Source of the DNA: Alphaproteobacteria bacterium
GTDB lineage: Bacteria; Pseudomonadota; Alphaproteobacteria; Rhizobiales; Amorphaceae
DNA length: 62,120 bases
NCBI GenBank assembly: GCA_030431335.1
Contig: JAUIJH010000011.1
Location: 1-62,120, forward strand
Direction of reading: 5' to 3'
This document shows positions 17,023 to 25,850 of the stretch, piece by piece. The notes below the pieces were generated by a model. It made no database searches. It was not told where the DNA came from and saw nothing but the letters and a program-made list of their open reading frames with translations. Numbering within the stretch: position 1 is the first letter of the stretch; every line of letters begins with the position of its first letter. A program made the position numbers and the translations under genes.

Positions 17023-18012
17023 TTAGCGGTGCAGGGCGAACTGTTGGGCGAGGACGACCACCTCTTCATCTTCGCCTGATTCGACGGTGAAGTGCTGGCG
17101 GAATTCGGCGTCGCGATGCTTTGCGACGACGGCGTAACGGCCGGCTGCCAACGTGAGGTTGGCATGGGCGCCGACGCGCTTGAAGATCGGCTGACCGTCG
17201 TCGGAATAGACCGTCCACTGGGTGTCGGCGATCGCCTCTCCGCCGGTGCGGCGCACCAGCTTGAGCCGCACGTTGCCGGCCTGGTGCCGCAGGGAAACCC
17301 GCGTCAGCTTGCCGGCCTCCACCACGACGTCGGCGCTGCGCACGGCATTCACGTCGCCGTATTTGCTGATGACGTGATACGAACCGGCCGGCAGCCGCGC
17401 GATGGCGCCGGGCTTGACCGTGCCGACCAGGCGATGATCACCGTTCTCGGGCACGTAGATTTCGAACTCGGCGTCGGCGGCGCGGGTGGCGTCGTCGTCT
17501 TCGAGGACGGCATTGAGCTGCAGGCCACCGGCATTGAGGACGAAGGTCTCGCTGCTCGCCGGGCCGCGAAGCTCGACCACTCGCGACATAGCGGCGCGCC
17601 CGTAGGCTGCGTGGACGATGTAGCGCCCCTCCGGCAGCCGCGTCTCCAGGTCGCCACCGCGACCCTTGTGCACCAGCGGGAGCTGGCCGGTCTCATCGGG
17701 GAAGTCCTGATAGACTCGCCAAATCAGACCGTCGCCGATGGGACCGCCATCGTCGGCGAGCTTGCCGACGACGTAGAGCGAGGCTAGTGCATCGCTTGCG
17801 GGGCGAACGGCCGTGGGATGGTTTGCCGGCGCGTAGGCCGCGACGTTGGAGCCAAGTCGATCCTCACCATTGACGAAACGCGTGATCGCAGCCTGGGGAT
17901 CGGCTCCGGCGCTGAGCGTCGGTTTGGGCTTGGGAAGCGGTTTCGCCGCGAGGGCACTCGTCGCCGGAAGGACGAAAAGCGCCAGGAATAGAACTTGAGC
18001 CCAGCGGATCAT
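17023..18012 (-). CDS. secreted protein with three tandem beta-type repeats
   Basis: A 329-residue exported protein. A signal peptide (MIRWAQVLFLALFVLPATSALA) precedes a proline/lysine-rich spacer and about 80 residues of unclear sequence. Then come about three copies of a module that reads W-x-V/E-Y ... G ... LP-G-x-Y-x-V ... followed by a beta strand ending in V. The clearest repeats are LPEGRYIVHAAYGRA, LPAGSYHVISKYGDV and LAAGRYAVVAKHRDA. Each is followed by a strand such as VVVEAGKLTRVSL or FTVESGEDEEVVV. This suggests a chain of Ig/transthyretin-like domains in the periplasm. Family not named. Divergent from the nitroreductase. Confidence 0.7.
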   Translation of the reverse strand: MIRWAQVLFLALFVLPATSALAAKPLPKPKPTLSAGADPQAAITRFVNGEDRLGSNVAAYAPANHPTAVRPASDALASLYVVGKLADDGGPIGDGLIWRVYQDFPDETGQLPLVHKGRGGDLETRLPEGRYIVHAAYGRAAMSRVVELRGPASSETFVLNAGGLQLNAVLEDDDATRAADAEFEIYVPENGDHRLVGTVKPGAIARLPAGSYHVISKYGDVNAVRSADVVVEAGKLTRVSLRHQAGNVRLKLVRRTGGEAIADTQWTVYSDDGQPIFKRVGAHANLTLAAGRYAVVAKHRDAEFRQHFTVESGEDEEVVVLAQQFALHR

Positions 18013-18115
18013 CGTTTCCTCTCGTTGCTACCTTGGCGCCTGTGGCGCTGTCGGATGCACCCGTGATGGGCGATCGAACGGTGTCTCTACCGTCACTTTA
18101 TTTCAACACTCACCA

Positions 18116-18134
18116 CACTTTCATACCGAAAGTG
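18116..18134. promoter_or_regulatory. inverted repeat between divergent genes
   Basis: A perfect 7-bp inverted repeat CACTTTC-ATACC-GAAAGTG lies in the gap between the secreted repeat protein (starts 18012, minus) and the nitroreductase (starts 18162, plus). Symmetry and position suit a dimeric regulator site; no matching regulator is obvious. Confidence 0.3.
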
Positions 18135-18161
18135 CGGCGTTCAATCGAAGGAGCCTGAAGG

Positions 18162-18728
18162 ATGATTGCATTGCGTGACTATTTGGCAACGCGCAGGACC
18201 ATCCCGGCCAACCAACTCAGCGAGCCCGGACCCGATGCCAGCACGCTCGACGCAATGCTGACTCTGGCCATGCGGGTGCCCGATCACGGCAAGTTGGCTC
18301 CTTGGCGCTTTATAGCGTTCACCGGCGATTCGCGAGTGATCGCGGGAGAGCGGATTGCCGCAATCGCCGAGAAGACCCAGGAATCTGCCAATATGGAGGT
18401 GGAGCGGACGCGTTTTACCCGTGCGCCGGTGGTGGTGGCGGTGGTCAGCACCGCGGCGCCGCACGTGAAGATACCGGAGTGGGAGCAGCTGATGTCGGCC
18501 GGCGCGGTCTGCCTCAACCTCCTGCACGCTGCCGCCGCCTACGGCTTCAGCGCGCAGTGGCTGAGCGAATGGATCGCCTACGATGACGACGCCAAGGCGG
18601 CGCTCGGCATCGCCAAGGACGAGAAGGTGGCCGGGTTTGTGCACATCGGAACGCCGCAGACGCCGCCGACGGAGCGCGACAGGCCCGTGCTCGCCCAGCG
18701 GCTCACCCTTTTCGACGGTGCGGCCTAG
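18162..18728 (+). CDS. nitroreductase family protein
   Basis: FMN-dependent NAD(P)H oxidoreductase of the nitroreductase fold, 188 residues. The start YLATRRTIPANQLSEPGPD and the MRVPDHGKLAPWRFIAF segment (FMN phosphate and ring contacts) match the short YdjA-like subfamily; QWLSEWIAY and DEKVAGFVHIGTPQ are further subfamily marks. Physiological substrate unknown. The ATG at 18162 follows GAAGGAG by about nine bases. Single gene, divergent from the secreted repeat protein. Confidence 0.9.
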   Translation: MIALRDYLATRRTIPANQLSEPGPDASTLDAMLTLAMRVPDHGKLAPWRFIAFTGDSRVIAGERIAAIAEKTQESANMEVERTRFTRAPVVVAVVSTAAPHVKIPEWEQLMSAGAVCLNLLHAAAAYGFSAQWLSEWIAYDDDAKAALGIAKDEKVAGFVHIGTPQTPPTERDRPVLAQRLTLFDGAA

Positions 18729-18903
18729 ACCGATAGGCCCACGACGCTGCGCGGGCATGATGTCGGGCGCATCCATGCGCCCGATGGGGCCGCCATCGGC
18801 CAAACATCGAGACATGGGGCATTCATAGCCGCCGGCGCTGGAGCGAAGCTTGCGCCGCGGTGGATGCCTCGCCGCAGGGGGAGTGCGGGCGCCCTGGGGC
18901 GGA

Positions 18904-20085
18904 TCAGGCTGCGGCGCACTCGCGCAAAAAGCCGTCGATGCGGCCGACCGCCTCCAGAATGCGCTCCTTGGCGGCCGCGTAGGAGACCCGCACGTAGCCC
19001 TCGCCCAGGATGCCGAAATCGGGCCCGCCGATCAGCGCGACGCCCGTCTCCTGCAACAGCGCGTCCGCCAGAGGCTTGGCCTTCCAGCCCGTCTCCTTGA
19101 TGTTGGGGAAGGCGTAGAAGGCGCCCTTCGGCGTCGCGCAGGTGATGCCGGGCAGCGCGTTGAGCGCCTCCACCACCGCCGTGCGCCGGTCGTCGAAGGC
19201 GCGGACCATGGCCTCCGACGCATCCTGCGGGCCGGTGAGGGCCGCGATGCCGGCGAACTGCGCCGGCGCGTTGACGCAGGACCAGGCGTTGACGGCCAGC
19301 TTGCGCGCCTTGTCGTACAGCGAGGCCGGCCACAGCGACCAGCCGAGCCGCCAGCCCGTCATCGCGTAGGTCTTGGAAAAACCATCGAGCAGGATGAGCT
19401 GGTCGCGCAGCTCGGGGAAGGAGGCGAGCGACAGGTGCTGCAGTCCGTCATAGGTCATGCGGCCATAGATCTCGTCCGACATCACCGCCACGTCGGGCCT
19501 CGCGGCGAGGATGGCGGCGAGGCGGCGCACGTCGTCCGGCGGGGTGACGCCGCCGGTGGGGTTGGCCGGCGAGTTGACGATGACGAGGCGCGTGCGCGGC
19601 GACAGGCGCTCTTCCACGTCCTGCGGCGCGAAGGCGAAGCCGTTTTCCTCGCGAATCGGCAGCGGAATGGGCGTCGCGCCGGTGAACTCGATCATCGAGC
19701 GATAGATGGGGAAGCCGGGGTCCGGGTAGAGGATCTCGACGCCGGGCTCGCCGAACATCTGGATCGCCATGAACATGGTGACCTTGCCCCCCGGCACGAC
19801 CAGAACGTGTTCCGGCGAGGTGGCGAGGCCGGAGCGCATCTCGATATCGGCCGCGATCGCCTCGCGCAGCGCCGGGATGCCGGGGGCGGGCGTATAGCCG
19901 TGGTGACCGTCGCGCAGCGCCTTCACGGCCGCTTCGACGATGTGCTCGGGCGTTTGAAAATCGGGTTGACCGATGCCCAGGTTGATCACATCGCGCCCTT
20001 CGGCGGCCAGCTTGTTGGCGCGAGCCAGCACGGCGAATGCATTTTCCTCGCCGATGCGGTCGTACCCCGAGATCGTTGTCAGCAT
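18904..20085 (-). CDS. PLP-dependent aminotransferase (class I, aspartate aminotransferase-like)
   Basis: A fold-type I aminotransferase of 393 residues. It shows NLGIGQPDF near residue 36, GYTPAPGIPALREAIA, NSPANPTGG, the PLP-lysine motif FSKTYAMTGWRLGW at about residue 235 and the phosphate-binding arginine region GYVRVSYA. Most similar in style to the broad AspC/AlaA-type group; substrate is not decided. ATG 20085 with GGGGAGGAAC five to six bases upstream fixes the start. It follows a DMT transporter and a MarR gene on the same strand (59-bp gap), so it may supply or remove the amino acid that the transporter moves. Confidence 0.9.
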   Translation of the reverse strand: MLTTISGYDRIGEENAFAVLARANKLAAEGRDVINLGIGQPDFQTPEHIVEAAVKALRDGHHGYTPAPGIPALREAIAADIEMRSGLATSPEHVLVVPGGKVTMFMAIQMFGEPGVEILYPDPGFPIYRSMIEFTGATPIPLPIREENGFAFAPQDVEERLSPRTRLVIVNSPANPTGGVTPPDDVRRLAAILAARPDVAVMSDEIYGRMTYDGLQHLSLASFPELRDQLILLDGFSKTYAMTGWRLGWSLWPASLYDKARKLAVNAWSCVNAPAQFAGIAALTGPQDASEAMVRAFDDRRTAVVEALNALPGITCATPKGAFYAFPNIKETGWKAKPLADALLQETGVALIGGPDFGILGEGYVRVSYAAAKERILEAVGRIDGFLRECAAA

Positions 20086-20144
20086 CTGTTGTTCCTCCCC
20101 CTGCGGGCCGCGGGTGTAGCGGACGCGGCGCGCGGCGAAAAGGG

Positions 20145-21059
20145 CTATTGCGCGACGGGGTTGGTGGCGGCGACCGTCGGTTTGCCGCGCACGCGCTCGC
20201 GGTGGAGGATGTAGAGCCCCGCGCTGGCGATGATGGCGGTGCCGGCCAGCGTCCACGGGTCGGGCGTGTCCTGGAAGATGAGGTAGCCGAGCAGGATCAT
20301 CCACACCATCTGCGTGTACATGAAGGGCGCCACGATGGACGCGCGGGCGACACGGTGGGCGACGACGAGGGCATAGTGACCCGTCGCGCCGAAGAGGCCC
20401 AGCATGAAGGCGAGCGGGATCGTCCAGCCCGACAGCGAACCGATGGCGCTCGGCGCGACAGGGGCCAGCGCCGCCGCGCCGACCAGCGCCGAGATGAGCA
20501 AGAGGCCTTCGGCGCTTTCGGTGCGGTTCATGCGGCGCGTCAATATCGCGTAGCAGGCGTAGTTCAGCACCGCGACGCCCGACAGCAGCACGGCCCAGTG
20601 CATCGCCCCGGTGCCCGGCCGCGTGACCACCAGCACCCCGACGAAGCCGACCCCGACGGCGATCCAACGGCGCAGCCCGATCGGCTCGCCCAGCATCGGC
20701 CCCGCCAGCGCCGTGACCAGTAACGGCGAGCAGAACATGATGGCGCTCGCCTCCGCGAGCTGCAGGTAGCGCAGCGCCCAGAAGTTGAACACGGTGGACA
20801 GCAGCAGATTGAGACCGCGCACCAGGTGCAGAATTGGCTTCTTGGTGCGGAAGACGTCGAAATTCGCCCACGCGCGCACGAATACCAGCACCAGCACGGC
20901 GTGACCCGCATAGCGCAGCCACGCGACGTCGAGCGAGGCCATCGATTGGCCGAGATACTTGGCGGTGGCATCGAGCGCGGCGAACAGGGAGGCCGCAATC
21001 ATCATCAGGACGATGCCCGCGAAGGGGCGATCGTCCGAAAAACTGGGGGCAAATTTCAC
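20145..21059 (-). CDS. DMT superfamily (EamA) transporter
   Basis: A 304-residue protein with ten predicted membrane helices arranged as two EamA repeats of five. WALRYLQLAEASAIMFCSPLLV in the first half and VAHRVARASIVAPFMYTQMVW in the second are the paired family segments. Members export amino acids, nucleosides or drugs, or take up metabolites. The start is GTG at 21059, 24 bp after the MarR gene stop, so regulator and transporter are one unit with the aminotransferase downstream. Substrate unknown; an amino acid or derivative is the simplest guess. Confidence 0.9.
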   Translation of the reverse strand: MKFAPSFSDDRPFAGIVLMMIAASLFAALDATAKYLGQSMASLDVAWLRYAGHAVLVLVFVRAWANFDVFRTKKPILHLVRGLNLLLSTVFNFWALRYLQLAEASAIMFCSPLLVTALAGPMLGEPIGLRRWIAVGVGFVGVLVVTRPGTGAMHWAVLLSGVAVLNYACYAILTRRMNRTESAEGLLLISALVGAAALAPVAPSAIGSLSGWTIPLAFMLGLFGATGHYALVVAHRVARASIVAPFMYTQMVWMILLGYLIFQDTPDPWTLAGTAIIASAGLYILHRERVRGKPTVAATNPVAQ

Positions 21060-21083
21060 AAAATCAGGCTTGGCTGGAGCAAA

Positions 21084-21581
21084 TCAGGCCGATGCGTCTT
21101 CGAGCTCGCTGTCCTCGTCGTCTTCCGCCTCGAGGGTCGTCGGATGGCCGTTGGCGGAGAGGAGATTTTTCTCGATCTTACGCAGATATTTTCTGAGGCG
21201 TTTCTTGTCCCGATCGTCTAGCCCGACGAGGGCTTCTTTCTCCAGGCGCTTCCACATCCGGTCGACATCGCCGATCAGCGCGCGGCCGGGCTCGGTGAGG
21301 AAGACGCGGGCGAGGCGGCCATCGGTCGGCGATGCCTGCCGCACGACAAAGCCGTAAGCGGCCAGGCGCGTTACCATTTTGGTGACGGTGGGGGGCTGCA
21401 CGCCGAGCTCGCCCGCGAGCTCGCTCATGGTCAGCCCATCCTTGTCGGCCAACGCCTTGAGGACGACTTCCTGGCCAGGGTGCAGGCCGAGCGCCGACAA
21501 ATGCACGCCGGCGCGCGTACGCTGCGCTTTGGCCGCCTGCGCCAGACGGTGAGTGGCGGATTTGACGTATTGAAAAGGCAT
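21084..21581 (-). CDS. MarR family transcriptional regulator
   Basis: A winged-helix regulator of 165 residues. The DNA-binding part is LGLHPGQEVVLKALADKDGLT, MSELAGELGVQPPTVTKMVTRLAAYGFV and the wing RQASPTDGRLARVFLTEPGRAL, followed by dimerisation helices and an acidic tail (AEDDEDSELED). It starts at ATG 21581 with AGAGGG upstream. It probably controls its own operon with the DMT transporter and the aminotransferase. A perfect inverted repeat 40-56 bp upstream of the start is a natural operator. Confidence 0.93.
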   Translation of the reverse strand: MPFQYVKSATHRLAQAAKAQRTRAGVHLSALGLHPGQEVVLKALADKDGLTMSELAGELGVQPPTVTKMVTRLAAYGFVVRQASPTDGRLARVFLTEPGRALIGDVDRMWKRLEKEALVGLDDRDKKRLRKYLRKIEKNLLSANGHPTTLEAEDDEDSELEDASA

Positions 21582-21620
21582 CGATCCCTCTGAGATCCCA
21601 GTCGCACAGTCCCGTGAAGA

Positions 21621-21637
21621 CTCTATGACAGATAGAG
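21621..21637. promoter_or_regulatory. candidate MarR operator
   Basis: Perfect inverted repeat CTCTAT-GACAG-ATAGAG, 40 bp upstream of the MarR start and in the 100-bp gap after the oxidoreductase gene. MarR dimers bind such 16-20 bp palindromes in their own promoters, so autoregulation is likely by position. Confidence 0.4.
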
Positions 21638-21681
21638 ATCTACAACTGCTGATACATTTCTTTCCCACAAGCAGCAAGATG

Positions 21682-22269
21682 TCACAGCCTGGCGATCAGC
21701 CGGCATATCTCATTTGCATAGCGCTCGCGTGTTGCGCGGCTCGACGAATCGATTTTGTAGAGCGCCGCGTAACGGGTGGTGCAGCGAGGATGACAAACCT
21801 GTCGAACACCGCGCAAAAGCGTACGGCGGCCGGGTTCTCCAATGAATTTCGACTGCCACCAGCGCGCGCCGCAAGTGGTGATGGCCACCAACCGCACGAT
21901 GTTGGTGAGGCCGGGCTGCATCGGTGTTTCGGCTGTTGGGAGCCGAAATGTCGCATAGGGCACCAGTACGCGGTCGAGCCAGCCTTTCAGCATCGCCGGC
22001 AGCCCGAACCACCAAGTGGGATAGACGAAGACGAGCGTATCGCACCATTTGAGCTGCTCGAGTTCCTTCGCGACGGGGCGCTCGTTGTCGCCTTCGGTGT
22101 GATAGCCGAGCCGCTCTTCGCAGCCCATCACCGGATCGAAGCCAAGCGCGTAGAGGTCGCGGACCCGCACTTGCGCGCCGCGCTCGCGAAAGGCCTGCGC
22201 GGTCACCTCCCGCAGATGAGCCGAAAAGCTCTCCGGGTTCGGGTGGCAGGCGACGATGAGAACGCGCAT
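21682..22269 (-). CDS. NAD(P)H-dependent flavodoxin-fold oxidoreductase
   Basis: A flavodoxin-like quinone/NADPH dehydrogenase of 195 residues. It starts MRVLIVACHPNPESFSAHL and has the FMN-site segments VRVRDLYALGFDPVM and VFVYPTWWFGLPAMLKGWLDRVL, typical of the MdaB/KefF group. The C-terminal part is a little basic and Cys-containing. The start ATG (22267-22269) shares one base with the stop of the FAD-oxidase gene, so both are translated together. In the operon it may reduce a quinone or flavin used by the oxidase, which is inference. Confidence 0.88.
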   Translation of the reverse strand: MRVLIVACHPNPESFSAHLREVTAQAFRERGAQVRVRDLYALGFDPVMGCEERLGYHTEGDNERPVAKELEQLKWCDTLVFVYPTWWFGLPAMLKGWLDRVLVPYATFRLPTAETPMQPGLTNIVRLVAITTCGARWWQSKFIGEPGRRTLLRGVRQVCHPRCTTRYAALYKIDSSSRATRERYANEICRLIARL

Positions 22270-23657
22270 CAGCCCGCGAGTGTCGGAAACAGGTAGGGTT
22301 TGCCGTAGTCGAAGTCGGGCCTGTCCCAGGCGATCATCTTGCCGGGATTGAGGAGACCCTTGGGGTCGGCGCGCCGCTTGAACGTGAGCTGGGTCTCGTC
22401 GGTCTGCTTCATGCCGCCTTCTTCCAGCGTGTAGCGGTGCGGATTGAAGATCGGGCAGCCGGCTTCTTCGTGGAGGCGGATGATCTCCTCCAGCCGCTCT
22501 TCGGTGGAAAAGCGCACCAGCGGCAGGCCGAAGCAGCCGACCGCGCCGTCGAAGCGCACGAATTCCAGATGGGTGGGCACCTCCGGCCCGAACGCGGCGG
22601 CCATCTGAAGCACCTTCGCGCCGATGTCGGGCTGCGGATAGAGCACCTGCAGATAGGTCATCGCCGGGTCGATGCGCAGCGCCCGCAGCGTCGTGTGGTT
22701 CCAGCACAGCTCGTAGGCCGGCGGCAGGTGGGCGCGGGCCGGCTCGTCGAGCTCGTCGGAGCGGAAGGTGACGGTGCCGCCGGCGCGCGCGGCCAGCGCG
22801 ACGAGGTCGGCGACCGCGAACGGGGCCGCCATGGCCGCCACCAGCGCCTCGCCGGGGCGGACGAACTCGGCGTGACGGGTGAAATAGGGCGTGATGGCCG
22901 CGTCCATCACGGCAAGGTTCTTGAGGAGGAGGCCGTCGGCGGCCGCGAGCCGCTCGCCGAAACGCACGGCGGCGGCCAGGTCCGCGAAGGACACGAACAC
23001 GTCGACCCACTCGTAGGCGGGCGCCAGCGGCATCTCCACCTCGGTGATGACGCCGGTGGTGCCGTAGGCGTGGCTCGCTTTGGCGATGGCATCGCCGGTG
23101 AGGTCCATCACGGTGGGGCAGGACCCGTCCAGCGCCGCGATGCGCAGGCGCAGGATGTTGCCCGCGTCGCGCAGACCCCCCCACCGGATCGACCCGACCC
23201 CGCCCGAGCCGCCGGCGATGAAGCCGCCGATGGACGCGGTGCGATAGGTGGAGGGCGACAGGCGCAGTTCCTGGCCGCTCTCGTGCGCCGCTATGTCGAT
23301 GTCGGCGAGCACCGCGCCCGGCTCGGCCACGACGAAGCCGCGCCCGATGCGCTTGATCCGGTTCATGGCGCTGAGGTCGATGAGGAGGCCGCCCGCCAGG
23401 GGCATGGCCTGGCCGTAGTTGCCGGTGCCCGCGCCGCGCACGGTGACGGGCACGTTGTTGCGCCAGCAGGCGCCGAGGATCAGAAGAAGCTCGTCCTCGT
23501 CGCGAGGCGTTGCCACAAGATCGGCGGTGACGGTCTCGAGTTGGCGCTTGAGGACTGGGGAATACCAGTAGAAGTCGCGGCTCTTCTGCTGGACGATGCG
23601 AGGATTGTCCTCGAGTTGCATCGGGGCAAGATCGCTCCTGAGCGCCGCTAGGTCCAT
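22269..23657 (-). CDS. FAD-linked oxidase (PCMH/GlcD-type)
   Basis: A vanillyl-alcohol-oxidase-fold flavoenzyme, 462 residues. The FAD domain shows RDEDELLLILGACWRNNVPV, VRGAGTGNYGQAMPLAGG and SIGGFIAGGSGGVGSIRWGG, then AYGTTGVITEVEMPL. The C-terminal FAD-oxidase domain ends in the usual ADPKGLLNPGKMIAW. Substrates in the family are 2-hydroxyacids, sugars, lactones and some heterocycles. The ATG at 23657 has GGAGG at good distance. It lies 61 bp after a cytosine deaminase-like gene, in the same operon as an ABC transporter for a small heterocycle-type solute, so it may oxidise the deaminated product. That step is inferred. Confidence 0.9.
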   Translation of the reverse strand: MDLAALRSDLAPMQLEDNPRIVQQKSRDFYWYSPVLKRQLETVTADLVATPRDEDELLLILGACWRNNVPVTVRGAGTGNYGQAMPLAGGLLIDLSAMNRIKRIGRGFVVAEPGAVLADIDIAAHESGQELRLSPSTYRTASIGGFIAGGSGGVGSIRWGGLRDAGNILRLRIAALDGSCPTVMDLTGDAIAKASHAYGTTGVITEVEMPLAPAYEWVDVFVSFADLAAAVRFGERLAAADGLLLKNLAVMDAAITPYFTRHAEFVRPGEALVAAMAAPFAVADLVALAARAGGTVTFRSDELDEPARAHLPPAYELCWNHTTLRALRIDPAMTYLQVLYPQPDIGAKVLQMAAAFGPEVPTHLEFVRFDGAVGCFGLPLVRFSTEERLEEIIRLHEEAGCPIFNPHRYTLEEGGMKQTDETQLTFKRRADPKGLLNPGKMIAWDRPDFDYGKPYLFPTLAG

Positions 23658-23718
23658 GTCTTGCCTCCGCCTATTGGGCAAGAGATAGGGTCTGCCAAAG
23701 CCATTGCCAATCTGCGCT

Positions 23719-24981
23719 TCACGCCGGCGGCGAGGCGAACAGATGGTCGAGCGTGGCGTAGGCCGGCGGGCGGGCGTCGATCGGCGTGCCGCCCCGGATC
23801 ACGGTGCGATCGGCCTGCGGACGGGCGTGGAGTTCCGTGTAGTCGCGCGCCCCGAAAAGGACGAGGTCGGCGTGGGCGCCCGGCGCGACGGCGTCGCGGT
23901 CGGCCAGCCCCATGATCTCGGCGGGAGTGGCGGAGAAAGCGCGCGGCCAGGCCGCCACCGGATGGTCGAGGTGCAGAATGCGCGTCGCCTCGCGCCACAC
24001 CTCCACCATGTCGAGATCGCCGTAGGCGTAGAACGGGTCGCGCGTGTTGTCGGACGCGAAGGCGACCTTGATGCCGCGCTCGGCCATCTCGTGCACCAGC
24101 GTGCCGCCGCGGATGCGCGGGGTGCGGCGCGCGGTGGGATCGCGCGACATCAGGTACGAATTGCACATCGGCAGGGACACGATGGCAAGGCCCGCGAGCG
24201 CCACCTCGTCCAGGATCTCCAGCGCCTTCTTGTCGTCCATCACCATCAGCGAGCAGCAGTGGCCGCACGTGATGGTGCCGGAGAAGCCGATATTGCGCGC
24301 CACCGTCGCCACGTCGGCCAGGATGTCGGATGCCGGGTCGAGCACCTCGTCGACGTGCAGGTCGACGTCGAGGCCGCGGTCCTCGGCCGCCTCCAGCAGC
24401 GCATTGAGGCGGCGGTGCAGCACGGGCGTGCGGTAGAGGAAGGCGCCCACCATGCCGCCGTGCCCGCATACGGCATCGAACAGCGCGGAGGGGTCTTCGG
24501 GAATGTCCTCGATGGGGCACAGGCTGGAGCCTTGCAGGATCACCTTGTCGGCCCATTTGGCACGCATCTGCGCGAACACGGGCCAGGAGATCTCCAACTG
24601 CTCGGGCGTCGTGGAGATGTGGGTGCGCACCGCCGCGGTGCCGTGCGCATAGGCACAGGCGAGCGCGAACTCCAGCCGCGCCGCCACGTCCGCGCCCGAC
24701 CAGCGCGCGTCCCGGTCCGCTTCGACGGCGCGCAGCGCGGCGCCGAACGAGCCGTCCGCATTGGGTGCGCGGGGCCAGATGTGGCCCTGGTCGATGTGGG
24801 TGTGCAGGTCCACGAAGGCCGGCACCAGGATGCCGCCGGCGCAGTCGATATCGGCCGGACCGGCGGTGGTCGGCTCCACCAGCGCGATGCGATCGCCGTC
24901 GAGGGTGACGTCGACGGTCTCGAACTCGGCCACGGAGCCCGGCAGGAAGCAGCCTGGAACCTTTGCATTGCCGAGCTTCAT
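23719..24981 (-). CDS. cytosine deaminase / amidohydrolase (CodA-like)
   Basis: Metal-dependent amidohydrolase, 420 residues, related to cytosine deaminase (cytosine to uracil plus ammonia). Visible ligands: FVDLHTHIDQGHIWPR (HxH), VDLHVDEVLD (His and catalytic Glu), TCGHCCSL (His) and the aspartate in FASDNTRDPFYAYGD. These match CodA. Members of the group also act on isoguanine, creatinine-like or pterin-like rings, so the exact ring is open. Its ATG overlaps the permease stop as ATGA (24978-24981), which ties import of substrate directly to deamination. Confidence 0.9.
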   Translation of the reverse strand: MKLGNAKVPGCFLPGSVAEFETVDVTLDGDRIALVEPTTAGPADIDCAGGILVPAFVDLHTHIDQGHIWPRAPNADGSFGAALRAVEADRDARWSGADVAARLEFALACAYAHGTAAVRTHISTTPEQLEISWPVFAQMRAKWADKVILQGSSLCPIEDIPEDPSALFDAVCGHGGMVGAFLYRTPVLHRRLNALLEAAEDRGLDVDLHVDEVLDPASDILADVATVARNIGFSGTITCGHCCSLMVMDDKKALEILDEVALAGLAIVSLPMCNSYLMSRDPTARRTPRIRGGTLVHEMAERGIKVAFASDNTRDPFYAYGDLDMVEVWREATRILHLDHPVAAWPRAFSATPAEIMGLADRDAVAPGAHADLVLFGARDYTELHARPQADRTVIRGGTPIDARPPAYATLDHLFASPPA

Positions 24982-25850
24982 CGCGGCCCTCGCTGCTTCA
25001 TCGCGCTCTCGTGCCATTTTCCGAGGGCCCGGTGTGAAATGAAGCTCAGAACCAGGTAGATGACAACGCCGGTGGCCGAGATCAGCACCAGCGCCGCGAA
25101 CAGGCGCGCATTGTTGAGCCGGTAGCCCGCCTCGATCAGCCGCGAGGCGAGCCCACTGCCGACCCCGGCCGAGCCGGCCACGAACTCCGCCACCACCGCG
25201 CCGATGAGGGCCAGTCCGCCGGCGATCCGCAGGCCGCCGAGGAAGTAGGGCATCGCCGTCGGAAGCGCGAGATAGCGCAGCCGCTGGCCGCGGCTCGCGC
25301 CGTAGAGGCGGAACAGATCCTCGAGATTCCGGTCCGCCGATTTCAGCCCCAGCGTGGTGTTGGCGAGGATCGGGAAGAACGCCACGATCCACGCGCACAA
25401 GAGGAGCTTGGCGTAGATGTTGGGCACGTAGATGTTGATGAGCGGGAAGATCGCGACGATGGGCGTCACCTGCAGAACCACCGCGATGGGGAAGAACGAG
25501 AACTCCACGATGCGCGACTGGGTGAGCCCGATGGCGATGGCGACGCCGCCGACGGTCGCCAGGAACAGCGCCGCCAGCGTGATGGTCAGCGTGTTGACCA
25601 GCGCCGGGCCGAGGATCTCCCAGTCCGACCAGATGGTGCTCGCGACATTGACCGGGCGCGGCAGGATGTACTGCGGAATGTCGTTGATGAGGACGACGAG
25701 ATCCCATCCGAGCACGAGCAGCGTCACCACCAATAGCGGCAGCGCCACCTTGAGGAAGGTGTCGTTGCGCTTTGCCGTGCCGCTCTCGGCGGAGACGGAA
25801 AACTCGCGCTGCGGCGCGTGGTCGGGGCGGGCGGCGGGGTCGGTCGTCAT
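24978..25850 (-). CDS. ABC transporter permease (ThiX/SsuC/TauC-type)
   Basis: A 290-residue permease. After a polar N-terminal tail of about 35 residues it has six membrane segments and the EAA loop DLFRLYGASRGQRLRYLALPTAMPYFLGGLRIAGGLALIGAVVAEF that docks on the ATPase. The family imports small organic solutes such as pyrimidine thiamine precursors, taurine and alkanesulfonates. The start ATG 25850 overlaps the ATPase stop as ATGA. In this operon the neighbouring NMT1-like binding protein and cytosine deaminase-like enzyme favour a pyrimidine or related heterocycle. Confidence 0.92.
   Translation of the reverse strand: MTTDPAARPDHAPQREFSVSAESGTAKRNDTFLKVALPLLVVTLLVLGWDLVVLINDIPQYILPRPVNVASTIWSDWEILGPALVNTLTITLAALFLATVGGVAIAIGLTQSRIVEFSFFPIAVVLQVTPIVAIFPLINIYVPNIYAKLLLCAWIVAFFPILANTTLGLKSADRNLEDLFRLYGASRGQRLRYLALPTAMPYFLGGLRIAGGLALIGAVVAEFVAGSAGVGSGLASRLIEAGYRLNNARLFAALVLISATGVVIYLVLSFISHRALGKWHESAMKQRGPR

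Noticed and set aside
18729..18903. Further gene between the nitroreductase and the aminotransferase
   Set aside because: The only open frames are Pro/Arg-rich extensions of shadow frames with no ribosome site. The 175-bp gap looks non-coding.
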